The translations under genes were made by a program, and so were the position numbers. A stretch of 64,000 bases of DNA, taken from NCBI GenBank assembly GCA_934129785.1, contig CAKOWW010000002.1:41692-105691 (forward strand), given 5' to 3'. Position 1 is the first letter of the stretch. Each line of letters starts with the position of its first letter. The stretch comes from an uncultured Clostridia bacterium (GTDB lineage: Bacteria > Bacillota > Clostridia > TANB77 > CAG-508). The notes under the pieces were generated by a model. It did not search any database. It saw only the letters and a list, made by a program, of their open reading frames with translations, and was not told where the DNA came from. Positions 27,848 through 36,353 of the stretch are shown in pieces.

Positions 27848-29557
27848 ATGGCAGACTTTAAACAAATAATAGGACAAGCAATAGCAAAAGTAACAAACTT
27901 AAATGAAGAAGAATTAGAAAGTTACATAGAAAAACCAAAAGACCAAAAAAATGGAGACTATGCATTTCCATGTTTTAAACTAGCTAAAGAACTAAGAAAA
28001 GTGCCTGCAATAATTGCAAATGACATACAAGAAAAAATAGAAATAGACAAAGAAAAAATAGAAAAAATAGAAGTAGTAGGTGGATACTTAAACTTTTATA
28101 TAAACAAAAACGCTATAACAAAAGAAGTACTTGAAAAAGTAGAATTAGATGAAGAATATGGAAAATCAAAAATAGGAGAAGGAAAAAATATAATAGTAGA
28201 CTATTCTTCACCAAATATTGCAAAACAATTCCATATTGGTCATTTGCGTTCAACAGTAATTGGAGCAGCATTATATAAAATATATAAACACCTAGGATAT
28301 AATGTAACAGGAATAAATCATTTAGGAGATTATGGAACACAATTTGGCAAATTAATTGAAGGATACAAATTGTGGGGAAATGAATATAACCTAAAAGAAA
28401 ACCCAATAGATAAATTAACAGAAATTTATGTAAGAATAAGTCAATTATGCAAAGAAGATGAAAAAGTATTAGAAGAATGCAGAAATAACTTTAAGAAATT
28501 AGAAGAAGGAGACGAATACTGCGTTGAATTATGGAAAGAATTTACAGAAGTAAGCTTAAAAGAATACCAAAAAGTATATGATTTACTAGGAAGCAAATTT
28601 GACGCATGGATTGGAGAATCTTTTTATGTAGATAAAGTACCAGAAGTATTAGAAAGACTAGAAAAATCAGGGAAATTAATTGAATCTCAAGGTGCAAAAA
28701 TAATAGACTTAGAAGACAAAGGAATCAAAACACCATGTATAATAAAGAAAACAAATGGGTCATCAACATATGCAACAAGAGACTTAGCTGCAATTTTATA
28801 CAGAGCAAGAACATATGACTTTGACAAAGCATTATATTTAACATCATATGAACAAGCACTACACTTTAAACAAGTATTTGAAGTAGCAAAACTACTAGGC
28901 ATAGATGAAAAATACACAAATGGACTAGTACATGTACCATTTGGAATGGTTTTATTACCAACAGGAAAAATGTCAACAAGAGAAGGAAAAGTTATAAAAC
29001 TAGAAGACCTGCTAGAAGAGGCAATTCAAAGAGCTAAAAAAGTAATAGAAGAAAAAAATCCAGGACTAGAAAACAAAGATGAAATAGCTAAAAAAGTTGG
29101 GATTGGTGCAGTAATATTTAACGACTTAGCAAACAATAGAGTAAAAGACGAAATATTTGAATGGGACCAAATATTAAACTTTCAAGGAGAAACAGGTCCA
29201 TATATACAATACACATATGTACGAACAAAAAGTGTATTAGAAAAAGTAGAAAAAGTACCAGAATTTGCAACAGTAGACCTAAATGAATTATCAGATGAAT
29301 ATTCACAAAACATAATAAAATTAATGTATAATTTTGAAAATACATTAGTACAAGTAACAAAAAAAGAAGAACCATCAATACTTTCAAGATATTTAATAGA
29401 CTTAGCTAAAGCATATAGTAGTTTTTATAATGAAAACAAAATAATAACAGATGAACAAAAAACACAAGATGCTCGTGTATATTTAACATATGCAGTAGGA
29501 CAAGTTTTAAAAACAGGAGCTAACTTATTAGGAATAGAAATGCCAGAAAAAATGTAA
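27848..29557 (+). CDS. argS: Arginyl-tRNA synthetase
   Basis: Class I synthetase charging tRNA-Arg. The N-terminal Add-1 domain (1-110) includes NGDYAFPCFKLAKELRK. The HIGH motif is in SSPNIAKQFHIGHLRSTV, and LPTGKMSTREGKVI is the KMSKS-like loop. DLANNRVKDEIFEWDQIL, FQGETGPYIQYTYVRTKS and the C-terminal DALR domain (SRYLIDLAKAYSSFYN) complete the enzyme. 569 residues is standard and the start at 27848 follows GAAAGGAAAA. It bears on the CGG question because CGG is never used as arginine here. The synthetase itself looks ordinary, so any change is more likely in the tRNA set. Confidence 0.96.
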   Translation: MADFKQIIGQAIAKVTNLNEEELESYIEKPKDQKNGDYAFPCFKLAKELRKVPAIIANDIQEKIEIDKEKIEKIEVVGGYLNFYINKNAITKEVLEKVELDEEYGKSKIGEGKNIIVDYSSPNIAKQFHIGHLRSTVIGAALYKIYKHLGYNVTGINHLGDYGTQFGKLIEGYKLWGNEYNLKENPIDKLTEIYVRISQLCKEDEKVLEECRNNFKKLEEGDEYCVELWKEFTEVSLKEYQKVYDLLGSKFDAWIGESFYVDKVPEVLERLEKSGKLIESQGAKIIDLEDKGIKTPCIIKKTNGSSTYATRDLAAILYRARTYDFDKALYLTSYEQALHFKQVFEVAKLLGIDEKYTNGLVHVPFGMVLLPTGKMSTREGKVIKLEDLLEEAIQRAKKVIEEKNPGLENKDEIAKKVGIGAVIFNDLANNRVKDEIFEWDQILNFQGETGPYIQYTYVRTKSVLEKVEKVPEFATVDLNELSDEYSQNIIKLMYNFENTLVQVTKKEEPSILSRYLIDLAKAYSSFYNENKIITDEQKTQDARVYLTYAVGQVLKTGANLLGIEMPEKM

Positions 29558-29594
29558 AAGGATTTCTAATAAAAAATAAAAGGGGATATAAGTT

Positions 29595-30368
29595 ATGGGA
29601 GATAAAAAAGTAACAAATAATGAAAAACCAAAAAAAGGGAAAAGTAAAAAAGGAATAATAATTACAATAATTATAGTTTTAGTTATTTTAGCAGTAAGTG
29701 TAATAGGATATTTTGCATATATTGGAAATCAAGTAGAATTATTAGATACAGAAATAAATAAAGCAATAGAAACACTAGAAAATATTGCGGATGAAAATGG
29801 AACAATAAACAAAGACGCGCAAATAGATATGAAAATAAAAACAGCAGGAAAATTTGCTATAATAGAAGAAACATATAAAAACTATATAAATGAAATGGCA
29901 GAACTCTCTAAACAAGCAGACGATATATTTGATGAAGAATCATTTGAAAATATACTAAGTGAAGAAAATATAAAAAATGATGGTCCTGAATTTATACAAT
30001 CAAAAGCAAAAATATCAGAAGCTAAAACAAAAACAGAAGAATATTTTGATAAAGTAATTGAAATATGCAGTAAAGAAAAAATGCTAACATTATTAGATGA
30101 CAAAGAAATAAGTAACTTCTATAAAGAAACATATAAAGAAGCAATAGAAGAAGCAATAAAAAGTGAAAATTTAGAAAAAACGATTGAAGATTTAAAAAAA
30201 TCAAAAACACAAGTATCAAAAGCATATGAATATTTAAACAAAATAATAACATTTCTAAGTGATAATAAATCATCATGGACATTTGAGGATGGACAAATAA
30301 CATTTAATAGTCAAACAAAACTAAATCAATATAACGAATTAGTAAAAGAAATTCCTGAAATAGATTAA
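29595..30368 (+). CDS. Membrane-anchored helical protein of unknown function
   Basis: A 257-residue protein with a Lys-rich cytoplasmic start (KKVTNNEKPKKGKSKKG), one membrane helix (about 19-45, IIITIIIVLVILAVSVIGYFA) and a Glu/Lys-rich extracellular part predicted as several long helices, probably coiled coils. Near the end, SSWTFEDGQITFNSQTKLNQYNELV suggests a small conserved motif. I do not recognise the family. It precedes the LCP gene by 20 bases and probably shares its transcript, so a cell-envelope role is plausible but unproven. The start at 29595 follows AAGGGGATAT. Confidence 0.7.
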   Translation: MGDKKVTNNEKPKKGKSKKGIIITIIIVLVILAVSVIGYFAYIGNQVELLDTEINKAIETLENIADENGTINKDAQIDMKIKTAGKFAIIEETYKNYINEMAELSKQADDIFDEESFENILSEENIKNDGPEFIQSKAKISEAKTKTEEYFDKVIEICSKEKMLTLLDDKEISNFYKETYKEAIEEAIKSENLEKTIEDLKKSKTQVSKAYEYLNKIITFLSDNKSSWTFEDGQITFNSQTKLNQYNELVKEIPEID

Positions 30369-30388
30369 AATAGTGAAAGGGAAAAAAC

Positions 30389-31381
30389 ATGAAAGAAGAA
30401 AAGAAAAAAAGAAAAGGATTAAAAACTTTTGGAATAATAGTACTAGTATTAATAATAATATTAGTGCTAATACTAGGATCAATATTTTGGTATGTAAATG
30501 ATAAACTATCAAAAATGCAAAAAGTTGACATAGACGAAAATAACCTAAATGTATCTGCACAAGCAAAAGAACAACTAGCAGACTACAGAAATATTGCAAT
30601 ATTTGGAATAGACTCAAGAGAAGACACATATAGCAAAGGAAACAGAAGTGATTGCATAATAATTGCAAGTATAAATAACAAAACAAAAGAAGTAAAATTA
30701 GTATCAGTATATCGTGACACATATGTGCAAATAGAAGGACACGGACTTGACAAAATAACACATGCATATTCATATGGAGAAGCACCACTTGCAATAAAAA
30801 CACTAAACACAAATTTAGACCTAAACATAAAAGAATTTGTTACAGTTAATTTTGATGCAGTAAAAGAAATAATTGACAATATAGGTGGAATACAAATGAA
30901 TATAACATCAGAAGAAGCACCACATATTTCAGGAATAACAAAAGCTGGAACATATAACTTAACAGGAGAACAAGCTTTAGCATATGCAAGAATAAGATAT
31001 GCAACAGGTGGAGACTATAAAAGAACTGAAAGAATGAGAGATGTATTAACAGCAGTTGCAAACAAAGTAAAAACATTTAACATTAGTCAGTTAAACACAT
31101 TGGTAGATCAAGTATTGCCTAGAGTATATACAAATATAACAGCAAGTGACATATTTGCTTTATTGCCAAGTGCTACAAGCTTTAAGATAACAGAAAGTAT
31201 CGGTTGGCCATATGAAACAAAAGGTAAAACAATGGATAGATGGTATGGAATTCCAATTACTCTAGAAAGCAATGTAACAAGATTGCAGCAAGAAGTATTT
31301 GAAAATAAAAATTATACACCTTCTGAAGCTGTAAAACAAATTAGCGATGATATTGTAGCAAAAACAGGATATAGTAATTAA
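30389..31381 (+). CDS. LytR-CpsA-Psr (LCP) family cell-wall ligase
   Basis: LCP enzymes move teichoic acids or capsule polymers from undecaprenyl-phosphate to peptidoglycan outside the membrane. A basic N-terminal tail and one membrane helix (about 10-36) precede the catalytic domain. Motifs: FGIDSREDTYSKGNRSDCII, LVSVYRDTYVQIEGHGLDKI (conserved Asp/Arg for pyrophosphate and metal), ITHAYSYGEAPLAIKTL, NIGGIQMNI and the Arg-rich LAYARIRYATGGDYKRTERM. 330 residues is typical. The start at 30389 follows AAAGGGAAAA. It lies about 700 bases before the polysaccharide locus and is a good candidate for attaching that polymer to the wall. Confidence 0.92.
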   Translation: MKEEKKKRKGLKTFGIIVLVLIIILVLILGSIFWYVNDKLSKMQKVDIDENNLNVSAQAKEQLADYRNIAIFGIDSREDTYSKGNRSDCIIIASINNKTKEVKLVSVYRDTYVQIEGHGLDKITHAYSYGEAPLAIKTLNTNLDLNIKEFVTVNFDAVKEIIDNIGGIQMNITSEEAPHISGITKAGTYNLTGEQALAYARIRYATGGDYKRTERMRDVLTAVANKVKTFNISQLNTLVDQVLPRVYTNITASDIFALLPSATSFKITESIGWPYETKGKTMDRWYGIPITLESNVTRLQQEVFENKNYTPSEAVKQISDDIVAKTGYSN

Positions 31382-31386
31382 AAACA

Positions 31387-31428
31387 GAAAGAATTAAAAC
31401 TTTATTATATTAATGTTTTAATTCTTTC
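31387..31428 (+). terminator. Hairpin terminator after the LCP gene
   Basis: GAAAGAATTAAAAC (31387-31400) and GTTTTAATTCTTTC (31415-31428) form a perfect 14-bp stem just after the stop codon. Confidence 0.7.
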
Positions 31429-31449
31429 AATTTATAAGGGATAGGATAT

Positions 31450-31922
31450 ATGAAAATAAATTTAGAAAGAATAATATTAATAATTCTGCTATTATGCACT
31501 TTTAGAATAATATTTGGTTTTTCTAGCCAAAATTCAACAGAATCTAGTGGCGTGAGCAGAAAAATCACAATAATGATTACTAAAAATATAAAAGTAATAA
31601 ATAGTAAACAAGAAGCAGAAAAAGAAAATATAATACATAAAGTAGAAACTGTTATAAGAAAAATTGCTCATTTTTCAATATATACGGTAGTACGGTTTGC
31701 TTTTAATGGCATTGATTTCTACATATAATTTGGAAGAACTAAATAGTGTTCGGAATAAGTTTTGTTTTAGGAATTGTGTATGCAACTAGTGATGAAATTC
31801 ATCAGTATTTTGTGCCAGGAAGAGCATGTATGATAGAAGATGTGTTTATTGATACTTTGGGTGTTATACTTGGAATTTTGCTAATTATGCTTGGCAGAAG
31901 AATAACAAAAAAAGAAAGTTAA
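31450..31922 (+). CDS. VanZ family protein, read through two +1 shifts at CGG
   Basis: VanZ-like proteins are small polytopic membrane proteins, some linked to low-level glycopeptide tolerance. From ATG 31450 (after AAGGGATAGG) the frame reads MKINLERIILIILLLC and FSSQNSTESSGVS, then RKIAHFSIYTVV. At 31693, GTA CGG TTT needs the C skipped to give GLLLMALISTYNLEELNSV. At 31751, GTT CGG AAT needs the same to give GISFVLGIVYATSDEIHQYF. The VanZ signature SDEIHQYFVPGR and EDVFIDTLGVILG then follow to TAA 31922. The joined protein is 156 residues, normal for the family. Unshifted, translation ends before the signature. No other defects are seen. Confidence 0.88.
31693..31696 (+). other. +1 recoding site CGGT, vanZ site 1
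   Basis: In-frame GTA-CGG-T. Skipping C makes Gly82 in a membrane segment. An ACG GTA twelve bases upstream is out of frame and harmless. Confidence 0.85.
31751..31754 (+). other. +1 recoding site CGGA, vanZ site 2
   Basis: In-frame (after the first skip) GTT-CGG-A. Skipping C makes Gly101 and opens the VanZ signature region. Confidence 0.85.
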
Positions 31923-31927
31923 ATATA

Positions 31928-31971
31928 TAGACTAAGAATAATAAAAAACTTGATATTCTTGGTCTACTTTT
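31928..31971 (+). terminator. Rho-independent terminator after vanZ
   Basis: TAGACTAAGAAT (31928-31939) pairs with ATTCTTGGTCTA (31954-31965) with one G-U type pair, followed by CTTTTT. Confidence 0.8.
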
Positions 31972-32009
31972 TAGTTAGAATAAAACACATGCTAAAAATA
32001 AAAAAGGTA

Positions 32010-32038
32010 TTGCAAAAAAAAGCGTACAATGATAAAAT
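32010..32038 (+). promoter_or_regulatory. Sigma-A type promoter of the polysaccharide locus
   Basis: TTGCAA (32010-32015), a 17-base spacer and TAAAAT (32033-32038), 68 bases before the first gene. Confidence 0.65.
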
Positions 32039-32105
32039 AAAAAAGTCAGAAAAAAAGGATAAAAAACAATAAATTAGAACAAAATGGGAAAAGGGGAAAT
32101 AAAAG

Positions 32106-33980
32106 GTGAAATTCATAAAAAAGCATAGAAATATTTGCTTAAGAATAATGGATGTAATAATAATTGCAGTAAGCTATTATATGGCGGAAATTCTTATAGG
32201 AAACAAGCTAGTAATAGGACCAGAAATGCACAAAATTGTAATAGACACAATAATACTTGCAACATTAATTTATCAAATAATATTAACAATCTTTAGAACA
32301 TATCATAACATAACAAGATATGAAAACGGAAAAGACTATTTAGTATATGTATTAGCATGTTTAATATCTTGCACAATAATGATATTTTTCAATATCTTAA
32401 GAGTAATACCAATCGTAGATGAAAGAGTAAATCTAATTTCAGCATTAATGATAGTAACAGCAATAATAGGATATAGAGTATTTCTTAGAATGATATTATC
32501 AAATCAATATAGAGATCCAGAAGTAGAAGAAAATAGTGAAAAGAAAAATGTACTAGTAATAGGAGCAGGAGATGCAACAAGAATATTACTAGGTACAATA
32601 AAATCAAGCATGAAAGACAGCTACAATGTAATAGGCTTAATAGATGACAACACAAATAAAGTAAATTATGCAATATCAGGAAACAAAATATTAGGAACAC
32701 GTTATGACATACCAAGAATATGTAAAGAAAATAATGTAGAAGTAATATTTTTCACAATATCAAACATATCACCAGATGACAGAAGAAAAATATTAGAAAT
32801 ATGTCAAGAAACAGGCTGTAAAGTGCGTATATTACCTGGTACAAAAGAACTAATAAAAAACAAACCATTAGTACAAAATTTTAGAGATGTCCAAATAGAA
32901 GACTTATTAGGTAGAGAACCAATAAGATTAGACAATAAAAATATAGGAGAACTAATAAAAGATAAAGTTGTACTAATAACAGGTGGTGGTGGTTCAATTG
33001 GTTCAGAATTGTGTAGACAAATAATAAAATTTAAACCACAAAGACTTGTAATAGTAGATATATACGAAAACAACTTATATGACATAGAACAAGAACTAAA
33101 ATTTAACTATCCAAAAATACAAATAGATGCGATAGTTGCAAGTGTAAGAGAAAAGGAAAGACTAAACGAAATATTTGCAGAATATAAACCATATTTAGTA
33201 TTCCATGCAGCAGCACATAAACATGTGCCATTAATGGAAACAAGCCCATTAGAAGCAATAAAAAACAATGTATTTGGAACATACAATGTAGTAAATTGTG
33301 CAGATGAATATGGAGTAAAAAGATTTATATTAATATCAACAGACAAAGCTGTAAACCCAACAAATATAATGGGAGCAACAAAAAGACTATGTGAAATGAT
33401 AGTACAAGCAAAAAACAAAGTAAGCAACACAGAATATGCAGCAGTAAGGTTTGGAAATGTACTTGGAAGTAATGGCTCTGTAGTTCCGCTATTTAAAAAA
33501 CAAATAGCAAAAGGTGGGCCAGTAACAGTAACACATAAAGAAATAACGAGATTTTTCATGACAATACCAGAAGCTGTATCATTAGTATTACAAGCAATGT
33601 CAACAGCAAAGGGTGGAGAAATATTTGTACTTGATATGGGAGAACCTGTAAAAATTTATGATATGGCAATAAAATTAATAAAATTGTCAGGATTAGAGCC
33701 AAATGTAGACATACAAATAAAAGTAACAGGTTTGCGCCCAGGAGAAAAATTGTATGAAGAATTATTGATGTCAGAAGAAGGCTTACAAGCGACTAAACAT
33801 GATAAAATTCATGTAGCAGAACCTATGAGAATTGACATGAATATGATTGAAGAAAAATTAGCAGAACTTAAAAATTTACTTGAAAATTGTAATAATGAAC
33901 AAAAAGATGAAATTAAAAAAGTTATAAAAGAAGTTGTACCAACATTTAGAGAGCCTAAAGGGTATAATGCAGAACACTAA
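32106..33980 (+). CDS. Membrane-bound nucleotide-sugar 4,6-dehydratase (PglF/CapD type)
   Basis: A 624-residue enzyme, probably UDP-GlcNAc 4,6-dehydratase, the first step to aminated deoxysugars such as bacillosamine. Four membrane helices occupy about residues 10-130. A first Rossmann domain has VLVIGAGDATRILLG. The catalytic SDR domain starts at VVLITGGGGSIGSELCRQI, with VFHAAAHKHVPLME and STDKAVNPTNIMGATKR. The usual Tyr of the Y-x3-K motif is Met here, as in PglF-type dehydratases. RPGEKLYEELLMSEEG follows. Translation starts at GTG 32106 after AAAAGG. It opens the polysaccharide locus, followed by a matching aminotransferase and sugar-phosphate transferase. Confidence 0.9.
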   Translation: MKFIKKHRNICLRIMDVIIIAVSYYMAEILIGNKLVIGPEMHKIVIDTIILATLIYQIILTIFRTYHNITRYENGKDYLVYVLACLISCTIMIFFNILRVIPIVDERVNLISALMIVTAIIGYRVFLRMILSNQYRDPEVEENSEKKNVLVIGAGDATRILLGTIKSSMKDSYNVIGLIDDNTNKVNYAISGNKILGTRYDIPRICKENNVEVIFFTISNISPDDRRKILEICQETGCKVRILPGTKELIKNKPLVQNFRDVQIEDLLGREPIRLDNKNIGELIKDKVVLITGGGGSIGSELCRQIIKFKPQRLVIVDIYENNLYDIEQELKFNYPKIQIDAIVASVREKERLNEIFAEYKPYLVFHAAAHKHVPLMETSPLEAIKNNVFGTYNVVNCADEYGVKRFILISTDKAVNPTNIMGATKRLCEMIVQAKNKVSNTEYAAVRFGNVLGSNGSVVPLFKKQIAKGGPVTVTHKEITRFFMTIPEAVSLVLQAMSTAKGGEIFVLDMGEPVKIYDMAIKLIKLSGLEPNVDIQIKVTGLRPGEKLYEELLMSEEGLQATKHDKIHVAEPMRIDMNMIEEKLAELKNLLENCNNEQKDEIKKVIKEVVPTFREPKGYNAEH

Positions 33981-34040
33981 ATGCAATTGATACAGTGAAT
34001 AAAGATATTTATTTTTGAAAACAGGAAAGAAGGAATAATA

Positions 34041-35168
34041 ATGGAAAAAAGAATATTTTTAGCTTCACCACATATGTCTGATGAAGGATATGAAAAAATG
34101 TATGTAAAAGAAGCATTTGATACTAATTGGATTGCACCATTAGGAGAAAATGTAAATAAATTTGAAGAAGAATTAGCAGAATATGTTGGAACAAAACATG
34201 CTGCAGCATTATCAGCAGGAACTGCAGCAATACATATGGCATTTAAAGCACTAGATGTAAAAGAAGGAGACATAGTATTTTGCTCAGACTTAACATTTTC
34301 AGCAACAGCAAACCCAATAACATATCAAAATGCAACTCCAGTATTTATAGACAGTGAAAAAGAAACATGGAATATGGATCCAAAAGCATTAGAAAAAGCG
34401 TTTGAAAAATATCCACATCCAAAAGCAGTAATAGTAGTTCATTTATATGGAACACCTGCAAAAATAGAAGAAATTAGAAAAATATGTGAAAAACATGAAG
34501 TACCATTAGTAGAAGATTCAGCAGAAAGTTTAGGGGCAACATATAAAGGAAAACAAACAGGAACATTTGGGAAATATGGAATCTATTCATTTAATGGAAA
34601 CAAAATAATAACAACAAGTGGTGGTGGAATGCTAATTTCAGAAGATGAAGAAAGAATAGCTAAAGTAAGATTTTGGGCAACACAAGCCAGAGAAAAAGCA
34701 CGCCATTATGAACACAAAGAAATAGGATATAACTACAGAATGAGCAATATAGTTGCAGGAATTGGGAGAGGGCAACTAAAAGTATTAGACTTAAGAATAA
34801 AACAAAAAACAGAAATATATAACAGATACAAAGAAGCATTTAAAGACATGACAGACATAAAAATGCAACCAATACCTGCAAATACAATGCCAAATCACTG
34901 GCTATCTGTAATAACAATAAAAAAAGATTCAAAAGTAAAACCATTAGACATAATGGTGGCACTTGAAAAAGAAAATATAGAATCAAGACCAGTATGGAAA
35001 CCTATGCATATGCAACCAGTGTTTGAAAAATGTGATTTTATAAAAGTTGCAGATGAACCAGTATCAAAAGAATTATTTGAAACAGGAGTATGCTTACCTT
35101 CTGATACAAAGATGACAAAAGAAGAACAAGATAAAATAGTTAATATTATTAAGAATTTATGGAAATAA
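34041..35168 (+). CDS. DegT/DnrJ/EryC1-family PLP aminotransferase (PglE-like)
   Basis: PLP-dependent sugar aminotransferase that would aminate the 4-keto sugar made by the preceding dehydratase. The 375 residues contain LSAGTAAIHMAFKAL, VPLVEDSAESLGATYKGK (PLP-contacting Asp) and YSFNGNKIITTSGGGML with the PLP-binding Lys. GYNYRMSNIVAGIGRGQL is the conserved substrate loop. ESRPVWKPMHMQPVF is characteristic of the PglE/PseC branch. The start at 34041 follows GAAAGAAGG. Order (dehydratase, aminotransferase, phosphoglycosyl transferase) resembles the Campylobacter pgl and clostridial capsule loci. Confidence 0.92.
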   Translation: MEKRIFLASPHMSDEGYEKMYVKEAFDTNWIAPLGENVNKFEEELAEYVGTKHAAALSAGTAAIHMAFKALDVKEGDIVFCSDLTFSATANPITYQNATPVFIDSEKETWNMDPKALEKAFEKYPHPKAVIVVHLYGTPAKIEEIRKICEKHEVPLVEDSAESLGATYKGKQTGTFGKYGIYSFNGNKIITTSGGGMLISEDEERIAKVRFWATQAREKARHYEHKEIGYNYRMSNIVAGIGRGQLKVLDLRIKQKTEIYNRYKEAFKDMTDIKMQPIPANTMPNHWLSVITIKKDSKVKPLDIMVALEKENIESRPVWKPMHMQPVFEKCDFIKVADEPVSKELFETGVCLPSDTKMTKEEQDKIVNIIKNLWK

Positions 35169-35183
35169 AAGGAGATTTTTTCG

Positions 35184-35842
35184 ATGTATGCAAAATATAT
35201 AAAAAGAATACTAGATATAATCTTATCATTTATTGCGATAGTTATATTAACCCCGATATATATAATAATCTCAATTTTAGTATTAATTTTTATGGGGTGG
35301 CCAGTGCTTTTTAAACAACCTAGGCCTGGTAAAGATGAAAAAATATTTAATATGTATAAATTTAGAACAATGACAAATGGAAAAGACAAAAATGGAAATT
35401 TACTTCCTGATGAGCAAAGACTTAATAAATTTGGAAAATTTTTAAGATCTACTTCTTTAGATGAACTGCCAGAATTATTTTGTATACTTCGGACGGAAAA
35501 ATGAGTATAGTTGGACCTAGACCTTTGTTGATAGAGTACTTACCATATTATACAGAGAAGGAAAAACATAGACATGATGTGCGCCCAGGGCTAACAGGAT
35601 TAGCACAAGTGAATGGAAGAAATTCTATTAGTTGGGATGATAAGTTAAACTATGATATCCAATATATAAAAGATATATCTTTTATAAATGATTTAAAAAT
35701 AATATTAAAAACAATAAAGAAAACAGTAAAAAGAGAAGACATATTAGTTGGAAATGAATTTAAGGCTGGAAAATTTATAGACCAAAGAAAGGAACGAAAA
35801 ATACAGGGGAAGGATTTTGAAAATAATGCAGATAAAGAATGA
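35184..35842 (+). CDS. Undecaprenyl-phosphate phosphoglycosyl transferase (PglC type), read through two adjacent +1 shifts
   Basis: Monotopic enzyme that loads a sugar-1-phosphate onto undecaprenyl phosphate, starting each repeat unit. The start at 35184 follows AAAGGAG. One re-entrant helix (about 8-32) leads to WPVLFKQPRPGKDEKIF and MYKFRTM. At 35490 the frame reads CTT CGG ACG GAA and would stop four codons later. Skipping C gives GGA, and the next codon is then again CGG. Skipping that C gives a second GGA. The result is LPELFCILGGKMSIVGPRPL, the conserved DELPEL...GxMSxVGPRPL block of the family. It continues with RPGLTGLAQVNGRNSISW to 35842 (218 residues). Two separate single-base insertions four bases apart are hard to explain by decay. 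Confidence 0.92.
35490..35493 (+). other. +1 recoding site CGGA, phosphoglycosyl transferase site 1
   Basis: In-frame CTT-CGG-A. Skipping C makes Gly103 and brings the next CGG into frame. Confidence 0.88.
35494..35497 (+). other. +1 recoding site CGGA, phosphoglycosyl transferase site 2
   Basis: Directly adjacent to site 1: GGA-CGG-A. Skipping C makes Gly104 and leads into KMSIVGPRPL. Together the two sites read as two successive four-base codons. Confidence 0.88.
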
Positions 35843-36353
35843 TGATATATTAATAAGAGATTTCCAAAAAGAGGACATAAAAATAAAAATAGAATGGATT
35901 AATAATAGTGAAAACAATACTTTTTTGCACTACAATATTCCACTAAACTATGATGAGACTCTAGAATGGTATAATAATAAAAACAATTTGCGAAGAAGAG
36001 ATTGTATTATAGAATATAAATCGGTTCCAGTTGGTCTAATAGGTCTATTGCAAATAGATAACATAAATAAAAAAGCAGAATTATATATTACAATAGGAAA
36101 TACTGAATATAAGAGAAAAGGGATTGCATTTAAATCAATAAATATGATTTTAGAATATGGATTTTGTGAACTACATTTAAATAAAATTTATTTAAATGTA
36201 GATGCCGATAATTTACCAGCATGTAATTTATATGAAAAGGTTGGTTTTAAACAAGAAGGATATTTCGCTAAAGATTTAATGCACAAAAATAAATTGATAG
36301 ACAGAAAAAGATATGCATTATTAAAACAAGAATATTTTGAAAGGAAAGATTAA
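35826..36353 (+). CDS. GNAT family N-acetyltransferase
   Basis: A 175-residue GNAT protein similar to RimJ/RimL and sugar N-acetyltransferases. Motifs: LIRDFQKEDIKIKIEWINN at the start, VPVGLIGLLQIDNINKKAEL, the acetyl-CoA loop YKRKGIAFKSINMILEYGF and NADNLPACNLYEKVGFKQEG-like DADNLPACNLYEKVGF. ATG 35826 is preferred (12 bases after GGGAAGGA); TTG 35817 is possible. It overlaps the preceding gene by 17 bases. Given its place after the dehydratase and aminotransferase, it may acetylate the 4-amino sugar, a job done by PglD (a different fold) in Campylobacter. That role is inference. Confidence 0.82.
   Translation: MQIKNDDILIRDFQKEDIKIKIEWINNSENNTFLHYNIPLNYDETLEWYNNKNNLRRRDCIIEYKSVPVGLIGLLQIDNINKKAELYITIGNTEYKRKGIAFKSINMILEYGFCELHLNKIYLNVDADNLPACNLYEKVGFKQEGYFAKDLMHKNKLIDRKRYALLKQEYFERKD

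Noticed and set aside
7178..35497. CGG reassigned to another amino acid, or read as a stop
   Set aside because: A sense reassignment would not change the frame, yet the downstream conserved sequence is always in +1 frame.
6662..35842. Ordinary pseudogenes or sequencing indels in dapA, truB, vanZ, the 21281 gene and the phosphoglycosyl transferase
   Set aside because: All nine lesions are the same event (an extra C before GG, in frame, same direction), there is no other damage, and two are four bases apart. C-before-GG is not a homopolymer error type. Raw reads would settle it.
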